From Actinomortierella ambigua (Eukaryota; Mortierellomycota; Mortierellomycetes; Mortierellales; Mortierellaceae), in NCBI GenBank assembly GCA_016098155.1, contig JAAAJB010000059.1, forward strand, positions 53,695-90,722: 37,028 nt of DNA. Reading direction: 5' to 3'. Position 1 is the first letter of the stretch; each line of letters begins with the position of its first letter. Below, one piece after another: positions 8,586 to 19,701 of the stretch. The notes beneath the pieces were generated by a model, which was not told the DNA's origin, made no database searches, and saw only the letters and a list, made by a program, of their open reading frames with translations. A program made the translations under genes and the position numbers.

Positions 8586-11500
8586 CTACAATTTGGCCTC
8601 GCTGCTGGTGGCAGCGTCCAGCGAGGTCGAAGGCCACGAGTAGGCCATCGAGCCGCGCTCATAGCCGAACCGACGAATGAAATCCGGCAGCGAGCGCGGG
8701 CCGCGCGATCCATAGGGGTAGATCTCGACGGGAACCAGCCCACGATCAATCTTGTGCAGGACTGGCGTGAAGATGCGCCAGGCCTCATCCAGCTCGTCCT
8801 TGCGCACAAAGTTGGACTGCTCGCCATTCAAGGCATCCAAGATCAGGGCCTCGTACGCCTCTGGGATGGCCAGCTGAGTGAAGCGTGACGCGTACGACAG
8901 GTCGAGATCGGTCATGACTGTGTTCATGCCCAGACCGGGGAGCTTCTGTGTCATCTTCAGATACACGGCCTCTTCAGGCTGCACGCGGATCACCAGCTCA
9001 TTGCGTGCGTTCGACAGGCCCGGGAACAGGTTTCCACCATGCTCCTTGAACTGGACGCGAATGTCTACCTTTTGCTGATCCAGCGCTTTGCCACACTTGA
9101 TGATGAAGGGAACGCCCTGCCAGCGGCGGTTGTTGACATAGAAGGTCGCTGCTGCAAATGTGGCCGTCTTCGAGCCCTGGGGCACCGTCTCATCGTCAAG
9201 GTAACCGGGGTGTACGCCGTCCTCCGAGGGGCCGTACTGACCCAACAGGACCTCAGACTCTCTCACGGGTTCGATGGCACGAAGGACCTTGACCTACAGT
9301 TGGTTTAGTGCATACGATTTTTTTTTGTTGAGTAATCAGTTAGCAAAGCCTTTCTTTGTTATTTTTTTTTTTTGTTGGGTGTTGTGGTCGCGCTTGGGCA
9401 ACGTGTCCAAAGAGGGAAACCCGCTTCAAGGAGTGGGGGGATAAACTTTTTTTTCTTTAAATGTTCCCGTGAACATGTGGGCATACCTTCTCATCACGAA
9501 TAACCTCGGCTGACATGGATGCTGGGGGCTCCATTGCGATCAAGGAAAGGACTTGGAAGAGATCTATAGAGGAGAGAAAGATGGCGGTAGGAAAAGAGTT
9601 GAGTGATTATAGACTGACAGTGATTAGCATCACCTCAAGCGCTCAACGGCATAAGGAGTAGCGATTTGCTTCCAGCGTGCACACGTACGGTTCTGCATGA
9701 CATCGCGCATGATGCCAAACTCGTCAAAGTAACCACCGCGGCCCTCAGTGCCAATCTTCTCCTTGAAAGTGATCTGGATGTTTTCGATATGGTCCTTGTC
9801 CCAGCAGGACGAGAACATCATGTTGGTGAAACGAAGCACCATGATGTTCTTGACCATCTCTTTGCCCAGGTAGTGGTCGATGCGATAGATCTAAACAGGG
9901 CCCAAGAGAGTGTGGGAATGTGAGTGAGCATGCGCAGTGAGCGATTAGGCATTTGAAGGCTCAGAAAAATAAACAATCGATAAGTTATCAGCTTTTTGCT
10001 CAAAAGAAGCTGGCGGAAAGAGAAAGCATGCTATCGATCGCGAGTGATAATGACCCCTCTTTCTGCACACGACGACATGCAGGATTCGCCATCTCGTTGG
10101 TTACGCAGTCCCCCCCCAGTTGCTCATCTCTGAGAATTTCAACATACTCCCTCCCCCTCATTTTTTTTCTGGAATAGCGTTTAACCCTCAAAAAAAAATC
10201 TAGTTTGGTGGGCCCAGATGGCGACACTGGAGAGATAACGCCAGCCGCTGCCAATCACGACACACTACGCGAAGTGCTGTCCCACGATTGAGGTCCCGCC
10301 CACGACTGACGACAAGAAAAAAAGAAAAAGGAACAGGAAGAGTGGGTGGGATGGGCTATGGGGAATGTACGCTCTCCATTGAGCCGTTTGACCTGATCTG
10401 ATAAGTACTCTGGGGCGCCATGTACCACTCGCACAACCCCTCCCTCTCCCCATTGAATAAAAACGGTGTATCAATCGTACGACCATTCTTTTTGGGGGTG
10501 GTGAAAGGAGACAGAAGCAATGTGTATGTGCAGCTGACCCTGCGGCTGCATCATGTGCTTGCAGGGGCCATGAGCGCCTCCTCTCCTTTGCCTCCTTGGT
10601 CGATTGCCAGACTGCCGTTCTTCCTCCTTTGACTACGTGTTTCGGTAAAAATGGTCGTTTTGGGAGCATGTTTCTACACTATTGGTCACACACATACGCT
10701 CCACTAGGCACCTCACCACTCCCTCCTGCTTTTCTTTATCTTTTCTTCTCGCTCTCCTCTCTCCATGTTATCTCTGAAAAAGAAAAAGAAAACGGACACC
10801 CCATTCTCTACAAAAGGAGGAGGGAGCCCCAGGGTTGGGATACCAGCTGACCCCTCCTTGCTTTGCTGATTGTGCCTTGACATGGCTCTCCTGATCACCC
10901 CACAGAACCATGTTAAGGGAGGTCCTATTCAGGCCGTGTGCCACTCGTCCTGGGAATAAAATAAAGTCAAAGACCTCCTGTTTCTACCCTCTCGCCTTTC
11001 TGAGTCGCTCATTTGTCCATGTATCCGTGGAAACACCTTTTGCTTCGATGCAAAGGGAGGGGAAAGGAAGAGAAGCAGCGACGATTAAACTATAGTGGTG
11101 GAGGGAGTTGCAGATGTTGGGTAACGAGCAACTCCCCCTTCCCCACTTTGTTGGCTCATCTGGTGTTCAAAATGAAAGAAAAAATTATCTCCAAATAATC
11201 CCAGGCGAGATAAGAAAGCACACAAAAAAAAAAAAAAAAAGAGCTGGGGGGGGGAAAGGGATCGTACCTCATCTTCACGCCAGAGAGGTGCCAGGGCATC
11301 CGACAGCTTTCTGGACGACTCGAGATCCATGCCAAAGGGCTTTTCGATGATGAGACGGTTGATACCCTTGTTGGTATAGCAGTTCTTCTTGAGGCCGTTG
11401 GCGACAGGGATGAACACGGAAGGTGGGAGGGCCATGTAGAACAAGCGATCCTTGGCGCCCGTCTCGATCTCGACACGCCTGATTTCTTGCTCAAGTCGCT

Positions 11501-11956
11501 GGAAGCCATCGTCCTTATCGTAGACACCGGCAACATACGAGGACTGGACAAGGAATTGGTCGAGAGTGGTCTTGACCTTGGGCGTGTTCTTGTTCTTGAT
11601 GTGCTGAGAGATTCGATTGAGGTAGTCAGCACGATCCATCTTCGTACGGGCATAGCCGATGATCCGTGTGTTGGCTGGAAGGTAACCTTGCAGGTAAAGA
11701 CCAAACAGAGCCGGGAAGGTCTTCTTCTTGGCCAAATCACCCGAGGCGCCGAGGACTAATGTTGTTCAGAATAAAGGGCGAATGGGGAGCGACAGTGGAT
11801 TAAAAAAGCAGTATTAGTACGGGAGATCAGGATGACATTGCTGTTGTTGATGTTTCTCTAGAGAAAAGTCGTGGCCCACTACTGCTGTGAACATGAACGA
11901 GACATGCCTACGATGGTGAAGTTGGGGCGAGAGCCGCTGGCGTTGCCTGCAGTCAT
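8586..11956 (-). CDS. ZWF1: Glucose-6-phosphate 1-dehydrogenase
   Basis: First enzyme of the oxidative pentose phosphate pathway, making 6-phosphogluconolactone and NADPH in the cytosol. Five exons on the minus strand: 11908-11956, 11268-11755, 9689-9890, 9487-9563 and 8586-9293, together 507 aa, the normal family length. The dinucleotide site [10 protein letters not shown] is at residues 19-28 and the substrate-binding RIDHYLGKE at 182-190. The catalytic-base His of RDVMQNH (residue 247) has its codon split by intron 3. EKPFG and [13 protein letters not shown] are intact. Exon 1 joins in frame only if intron 1 (11756-11907) starts with GC, giving the expected TIVVLGASGD; other donors would insert or change residues in this strand. 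Intron 2 (9891-11267) is 1,377 bp, far longer than the others (125-193 bp). The ATG at 11956 has an A-rich context. NADPH made here feeds lipid and reductive biosynthesis. Confidence 0.96.
9891..11267 (-). other. Long intron 2 of ZWF1
   Basis: A 1,377-bp GT-AG intron between ...WREDE and IYRIDHYLG. Its open frames are short and match nothing I know. I looked for C/D-type small nucleolar RNA boxes on the transcribed strand and found no convincing pair. The end near the donor has a long A/T run and G run (about 11224-11260 on the plus strand), which is low-complexity. Confidence 0.7.
11756..11907 (-). other. GC-AG intron (ZWF1 intron 1)
   Basis: On the minus strand the exon ends ATCGTAG and the intron begins GCATGT, close to the known GC-donor consensus AG|GCAAGT. 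It ends with ATTAG. Splicing here is phase 1 and restores V-V-L-G-A-S-G-D. Using the nearby GTAGGC would shift the frame, and there is no phase-1 GT donor before GMS codons are added. Confidence 0.75.
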
Positions 11957-13244
11957 TGTGTAATATGTGTGTGTATGTTGGAGAGAGAAAAGAGGGAGAG
12001 AGAAAGAAAGGGCGAGAGAAAGAGGTGCGTGAGAGGGATTGAAGAAGAAGAAGGAGGGTATGGTACAGCAAAAGATGAAGAAGGAAGAAGAAGAAAAAGA
12101 AAGAAAGAAGAAAAAATGCGCAGAATCAAAATAAATGTTGTGCGGGGTAGCTGAGTGAGAGGAGCGTGCGTGGTAAGACGGGGTGACAAGAGTAAAGTGA
12201 CACAATATTCGCGGCACTGAAGGGGGATGACAAATGCTGATTGGCGTGTACTGAGAGGGAGAGAGAGAGACAGAGAGAGGAGGATGGGGTTCAAAAAGGT
12301 GTTGGAGAAGGGCAGGAGGGACGAATGAAAGGCCGGAAGGATAGCGGAGGAAGAGAGGCATGTGTCTGCATTATTATTCATTGCACACCAAAACTGCCAG
12401 CCTCTGTTTCTCGCTCTGTCCTCCCCTCCTTCCATTGGGGCATCCATCGCTACTGGACAGTTGGAAAAAAAATTGATGAAATGAAAACACAAACAAAAGT
12501 CACTCACTCCACTGATCGCGCAATGCCCAAAAAAGGACTCCCTTCTTGTCACAAATAAACTTTCGCCTGCTCACAGACACGCGCAGAGGCGTTGGTGGTG
12601 GTGTGGTGTTCATCCGCGTGGCATTGCAGCCAACAGGAGAAACAGTGTTAGGTAAGGTACCTGCTTGCATGCAGTTCGACCATGTGCACAGTCGACGCGT
12701 CTCGGCTAGGCGCTGCTCCTCCCTCCCCTCCTCCGTCTTCTTAAACAGAGAGTCACCTTTTTCCAGCACTTTTTTAGTACAGTAGTGCCCCCTCTCCTCA
12801 CTCTCTTCTCTCTCTCTCTCTCTTCACTCTTCACTTCCTCTCTCGTACATACAGTGCCAATGTAGGCGTTGAGGACATGTAGACGATATCCTATATGCAC
12901 ATACTGCCTCATACAACCATCCTCTGAATGAACAGCTTATTCTCCACCTTGACACTGTGAGATGGTTGCCTGCGGGAGGTGTAGTCTACACACACATTTT
13001 CCATGTCAGCTGGCATCGCATTCCTATTTTTCCTGCTTCTACACTGCACCCTCTTCCTCCTTCCTTCTCAAGGCATCTTCTCGCACTGTCTCTACCATAC
13101 CAATCGCTTTGAAATGCCATTCTTGTTGCTTACTTCTTTTCTTTTTCCCTTTTTTTTTTCTGTATTTTCTTGCTGCCTCCAGTCTCTTATATTTTTTCAG
13201 AGTTTGAATTGCCAAGTGATCAGAGTTGATCTGTTTGCAGCTCA
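11957..13244. other. Divergent intergenic region between ZWF1 and PPX1
   Basis: This holds the two opposite promoters. From 11970 to about 12120 it is a purine-rich GA/GAA tract, i.e. a CT-rich leader for ZWF1. Another CT microsatellite sits near 12800-12825, and a pyrimidine-rich stretch from about 13010 to 13200 precedes PPX1. Open frames here are products of the simple sequence. I found no clear TATA box. Confidence 0.5.
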
Positions 13245-14600
13245 ATGTGCACCACATATCACCAAAAGCAGTCGCGCCTGAGTGGTCGTTGGCATATTTG
13301 GCAGTCAGTGCTCACCACCGTCTCTCTCCTTGCATTCGCCTGCTCCATCGTCATTGCCCATCCCATGAACTCCTTCCTCGCCAACATTCGCCCACGTCTA
13401 GCCAGTGAGCCCGATGCGCCCGTGTTCATTGTCTCTGGCAATGAATCTGCTGGTGAGTGCCTTGCCTGACATGTAAGTGCACAATGCAAGTAGTTCACCA
13501 AGCCAAAACTCACCACTGTACAACTTCAAAAAAAATATATAGATCTTGATTCCATCGTATCAGCGTTGACGACGGCATTCTTTCTGCAACGGTATAGTCC
13601 CAAGTCAATCTGCATCCCGTTCATAAACACTGAACGCGCCGACCTTCCTCTTCGCAACGACACCGTTTATGTCTTTGAGCAGACTAAAGTTGACCCCTCG
13701 TTGCTCTTTTTCCGCGACGAGCTCGACACCACGCTCAAGAAGATCCCAGCCGACCGCATGTCGCTATTTCTCGTCGATCACAACCTCCTCTCGGGATCGC
13801 TTTCGCAATGGAACAATGTAGCTGTCGCCGGTGTTATCGACCACCATGATGACGAAGGCCTTTACACGACAGCCAACCCTCGAAGGATTGAGGTGACAGG
13901 ATCTTGTACCTCCTTAATCGCTGAGACCTTCATGAAGGAACTTCAGACCAAAGTTGACTCTGAGGACTGCAAATCCATTGCTCGGCTGATGATGGGACCC
14001 ATCTTGGTCGACACTGGTAACCTCAACCCAGCAATCAACAAAGCCAAACCTTTGGATATTGCCATGCACGATAGCCTCTTGCCGCTGACCGGGTGGAGTA
14101 ACACCGACTTCTACTACAAGGCCATTAGCGACGCCAGGCATGATACTTCAAAGCTCTCGTGCTACGACCTCTTGCGCAAGGACTACAAGGAGTGGACTGT
14201 GACGCGGCCCAGCGGTGATTCGGTCAAGGTCGGCATCAGCAGTGTTCCCGGCCTCGTGCAAAAGTACATAGCCCGCGACTCTAAACAGGCCATCCATGAT
14301 GCGATCCAGCGGTGGAGCAATAACAGGTCATTGGACCTTTATATTGCGTTGTGGCAGGATGATCTCGGCGCAGCCAACGGAGGTTACCAGCGCGAGTTCT
14401 TGATGGAGCCCTACACGACCGGTTTTGATTCCCTAAGAGAGGCGCTCGAAGCCTCTGACATGAAGCTCGAGCGCCTCACGGATCTTGATACGGATGACTT
14501 TGTCGCATCTGGTGGGCGAGTTTACCGGCAACACAACACCACTTGGTCGCGCAAGCTGATTTGGCCTCTTGTGGAGAAGTTGCTGGTAGAGGGCAAGTAA
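13245..14600 (+). CDS. PPX1: Ppx1-type exopolyphosphatase (DHH/DHHA2 family)
   Basis: Removes terminal phosphate from inorganic polyphosphate. Exons 13245-13452 and 13543-14600 (intron 13453-13542, GT-AG, phase 1) give 421 aa, against about 400 for yeast Ppx1. The DHH metal-binding motifs are complete: GNESADLDS (Asp70, Asp72; Asp70 codon split by the intron), LVDHN (Asp148) and VIDHHDDE (169-171), then GSCTSLIAE and the DHHA2 part with GPILVDTGNLNP. Unusual is an N-terminal extension of about 40 residues with a hydrophobic segment (SVLTTVSLLAFACSIVIA), which reads as a signal peptide or membrane anchor. A second in-frame Met at about residue 41 (13365) would give the cytosolic-type enzyme. 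Alternative start use is an inference. Prune-like or PPase class II activity is less likely, given the overall fit to Ppx1. Confidence 0.93.
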
Positions 14601-15042
14601 AGTTATTAGTCTTTCTTCAAAGGGGTAGATACCAATGTTATATAAAGGGGGGAGTAGAGAGTGTCATTTCTGGGCGAGGACAGTTCTATTTCTCACCAAT
14701 GTTCAGACCTTCCATGAAACTGGTCAATGCAGGTCAGAGGAATCTGGAGTGAATTTGGATTTGCTCGAGTAGAAGAGAGGAAGGGCAGAGGGTTGTTTTT
14801 CCCCTTATGCAAGCAAACGGTCCGTCTGGTTAGTAGGCTTCAGGTGAGCCATGTTTTCACGCGTGCCAGGCGTCATGGTCTTTGTTCAAGGATGAACCCA
14901 TACCTGCGGGACATGGCTGTTGCACAGGGCAAAGAGAGAAGGCAGTGATTGTAGTTGATATTTTACACTCCCTCCAGTGTAACAAACTCCATCGTTGACG
15001 GCATTGCACTCCTCCTGCCCCTTCCCCCCCCTCCCTTCACAC
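14601..15042. other. Intergenic: PPX1 3' end and GH17 gene promoter
   Basis: A TATAAA at 14641-14646 lies only 40 bases after the PPX1 stop and about 400 upstream of the next start, so its role is unclear. A T- and C-rich stretch (about 15005-15035) precedes the ATG at 15043. I see no gene here. Confidence 0.4.
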
Positions 15043-16732
15043 ATGGCGCAATTGCTGCCGGACACGATTGAGGTCCTTGACCCGATCGACGAACAACATC
15101 CTGAAAAGCATCACATATCCCTGGATCAAAAACTGGCACAGCAACGCACACACCCATCTACTACCTTTAGTGCCACAGAAATATCTGAGATCCAGCCTGC
15201 CGATGAGCCTCATCAATTCGAGCAGCCTCAGCAGCTGCAGGAGCACAACTACAGCAGCAGCACTCATGGCCCTATACCTTCGATACAGCCCAACCACCGC
15301 TACCACTCAGACTCCCACATGGGGTTAGCCCCATTCCCCATAGCCGACGACTTCCTTTCCAGTTTGAACAACACCCCAGCTACTCGCCCTCCAAGCACAG
15401 CCTATCTTTACACACCAAGGAACTCATTCATAGACCCAGTCAACACTGACCAGTCAACACCAGTGTTGCAGAGTAGCAGTCCACCCACAGCACTGAGCAA
15501 CAGCGGCCAATCCTCGCTCAGCCGAGGGTCATTGCTACGTGGTATGCGTCGAGGACATCCAGGGAGTGCCCAGAGCAGCCGCAGCGGTGGTGGCAGTACT
15601 AGCAGTCGCTTCCTCGGCACAGGATCCTGGTTCCGTTCAGGTCGTCAATCGCCTTCGGATTTTGATTGGTCCGACTCAGATTCTGAGGATGGCCGCCGTC
15701 CAGCAGTACGTGAGCATCCTGCCATCTCTCAGGAAGGTCAAGTCTTGGATCAAATATCAGCTGTTTCACCAGATGCAGAAGCTGCATGTAGTGATGGCAG
15801 CGGCAGTGGCAGTGGTAGTGGTGCGCTCTCTAGAGCCGCCGACGAGAAAGGGCAGGTACCAGTCGACCCTGCCCCGGAGCCTATCGAAAAATCGCAGTGG
15901 CTGCAAGTCGAGCATAAGAAGCAAAGGCGGATGCAACAGTGTGTTAGTCTGGCCTGTATTATCTGCTTTATCGTGCTCGGAGTCATCATCGTTTTCATCT
16001 TCCGTGATTCTGTCTTTGGCAAGAAGCGATCGACCCCAGGCAACCGCGAGAAATTGATCCCCGGAGGCGGTAAGGGTGGTAGAGGTACCGGTGACACGAT
16101 CGAGGCCTTTTATGGCGTGAACAAGACTATCACGCCCATGCCCGGCATGGCCAAAATCTTCTACGGACTTGACTATACACCGCGTGGATCACAAGAACCC
16201 AACTGCCACAATTCCTTTCCCGAGATCGTTGAGGACATCAAGGCCATCTCACAACTGACGAACCGGATCCGGCTGTACGGAATGGCCTGCGACCAGGCTA
16301 TCTTGGTCCTCAAGGCCATCGAGTACCTCGAACTGCCCGATATGAAGGTGGTGCTGACCATTTGGGTGGACCATAACGCCCAGACATCGTGGGAGAAGCA
16401 ATCCAAGGCCTTTTGGGATGTGATTGATCGCGATGTGTCCATGTTACCGAACCAGCTCGCGCCGAAGGCCTTCCCCGGCGCCCTCTCTCCCGCTGTCTCG
16501 CGCATCATTGGTATCTCTGTCGGCAACGAGGTCTTGTTCCGTAACGAAGACAAAACCAAGCCACACGAGCACGTCCCGGTCGCAACGCTGGTGAATTACA
16601 TCGACGAGGTCCGTCGTGGACTGGCTCTACGATCGCAGAAGGCTTTGAAGTACGCAAAGTTCTTGGCCACCCTCAACAACGAGGTCAGCAGCAACAGCAG
16701 CACAAGCAATAACAACAACAACAACAGCAACG

Positions 16733-16773
<41 letters not shown>

Positions 16774-17494
16774 GGTAACGACAACGATAACAATAACAAT
16801 ACCAGCAATCCTTCCTTTGATACACCTCTCACTGACGAAGAGTTCCAGCAGATGAAAAATGTGGTTCGCGACCGACAGACCGCCGGTGATAGTCTCTTTT
16901 CAGGCATGGGCGCCGACTTGATATCTAAGGCGCGCCATCTCGCGGATATCCCAGTATTCTCGTCCGATCTAGGACGCAATGCCCACGAGATCGTTGGCGT
17001 TGTCGATGTGGTCATGTCCAACATTCACCCGTTCTTCGCATCCCAGCTGGTGAAAAATGCTGCCAATTGGGCTATCAACAACTACAGGAACGAGACCGTC
17101 GAGGCCGCGAAGGGCAAGCCTGCTATCATTTCCGAGGTCGGATGGCCAAGTGGCCCTGCCTCTGAAGCGTGGGGTATCACTTTATTTTTTGCTCAAAGAA
17201 AAAAAAGGGGGGGTGGGGAGGGGTGCTTGCTTTCATGAAATGCATTTAATCTTGCAAGGAATGTCTCACTGTGCTCTCCCTTCATTTTTTTCTCCAGGGT
17301 CTGCCGTGCCATCAATGGAGAATATGCAAATTTTTGTAAACGACTGGGTATGCAAGGCCAACAAATTACTCGTTCCGTACTACTTCTTTGAGGCCTTTGA
17401 CGAGCCATGGAAGAAGAGTATTAGCCCACGCGAGGCTCAGTGGGGAATCATGGATGTCGAGCGCAAGCTCAAGGTCGAACTGCCGAGCTGTTAG
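15043..17494 (+). CDS. GH17 glucan endo-1,3-beta-glucosidase, type II membrane protein (btgC-like)
   Basis: A family 17 glycoside hydrolase expected to cut or remodel wall beta-1,3-glucan from the outer face of the plasma membrane. Exons 15043-17173 and 17298-17494 (intron 17174-17297, GT-AG, phase 1) give 775 aa. Residues 1-299 are a long cytosolic, Ser/Gln-rich tail with no signal peptide. One membrane helix lies at about 300-321 (CVSLACIICFIVLGVIIVFIF). The catalytic domain starts near FYGLDYTPRG. The likely acid/base is Glu496 in ISVGNEV and the nucleophile Glu698 in ISEVGWPSG. This layout matches the Aspergillus BtgC type. A Ser/Asn run of about 40 residues (about 549-590) interrupts the catalytic domain between the two glutamates and is encoded by AGC/AAC repeats. 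The ATG at 15043 is chosen because the frame upstream has no other ATG in good context. Confidence 0.93.
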
Positions 17495-18122
17495 TATGGT
17501 AAGAACCAAGTCCCAAGGTCGTGTAGTCTAGTGAGGAATCAGTGTGGTTGCATTACGCCCACAGGAAGGAGCATGTTGTGTGTGCAAGGGTTCCCATATG
17601 GCACAACTATTGACACCTTTGTATACACCGCACTGTCTTAATGGTGATAATCAGTAACCATCACCCCACAGATGTCTCGAGTCCCAAGTGGTATCGACAT
17701 TTCCTGAATTCAGCATGTCCATGCACAAGAGAAGGCAGTAGCAGTGTTCAAAGAACGGATGAATGAAAGAAAGAGTCGACCACCACAGAATATACATGAA
17801 TGTTCTTTTTGAGCCGAGGGTAGCGTCTTTGAGAATCCGTATTCTCGCCCTTCTCGGCCTCAGACATGGCAATGATCATGTCCCTGACTTTGCCAATCGC
17901 CCCTTTTTTCGCTCTGCTTGCCCTCAGTCTCAGGCTTTGCTTGCTCCACACCACCGAGAAAAAAAAAAGACCTTTGACATCGTCAACTGTTTTTGACCAA
18001 ATTTGAACCAATCCCACCAACGATCAGAAAATATCATTGCAGTATTGAATGTGTTGCTTTTCTTTTTGCAAAAAGGAGTGAACTGTGGAATATAAAAACA
18101 AATGGGAGTGGAATCATCAAAC
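17495..18122. other. Convergent intergenic region (GH17 gene and NAC-beta 3' ends)
   Basis: The two flanking genes end here tail to tail. No recognisable gene is visible. A minus-strand open frame across 17748-18020 has some protein-like stretches but no family match and no clear splice link to the NAC gene. Confidence 0.45.
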
Positions 18123-19024
18123 TTAGGCGGTGGCCTCCTCCTTCTTGTCCTCCTCGGCCGCCTCCTCAAGGTCAGCCTTCTCGCTAATATTTTTTTCCAA
18201 AAGAAGATAAGAATAAATGTCAATTTCAATAACATCGAATAGCTATGACAACCGGCGATCCACTCTAATCCCAGCAAAAGCACACAAAGCACAATGTTGT
18301 TAAACTTACAAGTTGTCGATCAGGTCGGGGACCTCATCGTCATCATCAGCGCCCAAGGCAGCCTTGCCAGCAGCGCTCTGCTGGTAGGACTCAGCGAGCT
18401 TGCGGAGCGAGGCAAGCGAGTCAGAGCCAAGCTGGCTCAGAATGTTGGGGACGAGCTCGGTCAGCTCCTTCTCCTCACCACGACCGTAGACGATGTAGGT
18501 GTTGGAGCCGGCAGCAGCGTGGACTAGAAGATCAGAAAAGATAAAAGAAAAGTTAGCGCAATGAACAATAATGTTAAAAAAAAAAAAAAGGCACGCCCAC
18601 GATCCTGAAGCCCATGGGATCAACAAGCCGAGTCCCGGGGCTAAAAAACCGGATCGACACATATCCAGGCCATCCTTGTGGTTTCGAATCCATGTGGCGG
18701 TGTTTATGCCCGAGTCCTCCCCCTGGGTGGTGCGGCAGCTCTCCATGGATCCTCCCAGATGCATATAAGCCTTTTTTTTTCCTTTGCTCCAGAAAACCTC
18801 TTACCCTTAGCGTTGCGGAAGTGGAGAACGGTGCCATCATCCTTGAACATGTTGACCTCATCAACACCGTACATGGCGGTAGCGCCAGTCTTCTCAATGG
18901 CAGCCTGGAGCTTCTTGTCATCACCAGAGGAAGCGGGGCGGTGAGACTTGACGTTACGGCGGGGGGCACCCTTGGAACGGTTCTGGTTGGCAGCCTGGAG
19001 CTTAGCGAGCTTCTCGGGGTTCAT
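18123..19024 (-). CDS. EGD1: Nascent polypeptide-associated complex beta subunit (BTF3/Egd1)
   Basis: The beta subunit of NAC, the ribosome-bound heterodimer that shields new chains and guides mitochondrial and ER targeting. Exons on the minus strand: 18805-19024, 18310-18523 and 18123-18183, total 164 aa, typical for the family. The N-terminus [10 protein letters not shown], a basic ribosome-contact stretch around residues 16-28 ([11 protein letters not shown]), and the NAC domain ([15 protein letters not shown]..., then GSNTYIVYG) are present. The [15 protein letters not shown] segment and the acidic [14 protein letters not shown] tail are also as in yeast Egd1. The introns (18524-18804, 281 bp; 18184-18309, 126 bp) are GT-AG and keep the frame. 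Its partner, NAC alpha, is not in the window. A second family member (Btt1-like) is an alternative label; the function would be the same. Confidence 0.95.
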
Positions 19025-19701
19025 GATGGTCTATCTGTCGAGTTGTGCGAATTCGAAAGATAAAACCAAGCAGCATGTTAACCAAAGTCGCCTCTACCAG
19101 GAGAGAGAGAGGCAGGGGGGGCTGCAGGGGCAGTAGGAAGGATGGGTAAGGGACATGGGCCCAAGCTCTCGGCTATGCGAATCCATGGCCAAAAAGTCAT
19201 GGATGGTAGTAAAGTGGCTGATCTAGATCAAGTCGAGAGTGTTGTCTGCTCGAGGGATGAAGTAAAGCCGTCAATCGGTCGAGAGTGAACACTGATTCAA
19301 GCCGTTGGTAGCGTGCTGGTCTGCGGCATGGTCTAGAGTGCATGAGTAGCAGACTTTGACGCTGATCCAATGGCTTGTTTGGGGTGTTTAGAGCTGGTGG
19401 AAACTGAAAGAACACAATAGCCAAGAATGGTGGCGACAGGGGTGTGTGTGTAGCGCCCACTACAGTCGATGGCGCCTGCGCTCAATGTTTGCGTCTACAT
19501 GCAAGGCGGTGCATTGAAGGAGAAGGGACCATGTAAGAATGCCCTTTGCACCCTGGCTGACAATGATTACCTGGAGGAGGTGGGAGTAAAGGAGATTTTT
19601 CTCAATGAAGAACGGCCTTCTATTTTGTCCACTGGTGGCACTGTTGGCCTCGACAGTCTTGTTCAGTGCCCTCTCTTTCCCTTGGCCCCCTCTCAGCACA
19701 A
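19025..19701. other. Interval between NAC-beta and the truncated ATG26-like gene
   Basis: It should hold the NAC-beta promoter and whatever follows the last recognisable ATG26-like exon. The sequence gtcgagagtg occurs twice near 19230-19290. A plus-strand frame starting at 19469 reads protein-like for about 70 codons, but it matches nothing and runs into the poly-T tract. No glycosyltransferase coding sequence is present. Confidence 0.45.

Noticed and set aside
11969..12154. Arg/Glu-rich open frames in the ZWF1-PPX1 interval
   Set aside because: They are direct translations of GA/GAA simple sequence.
18640..18720. B-box-like sequence (gtttcgaatcc) in NAC-beta intron 1
   Set aside because: No acceptor stem, anticodon arm or A box can be folded around it, so it is not a tRNA and not clearly a SINE.
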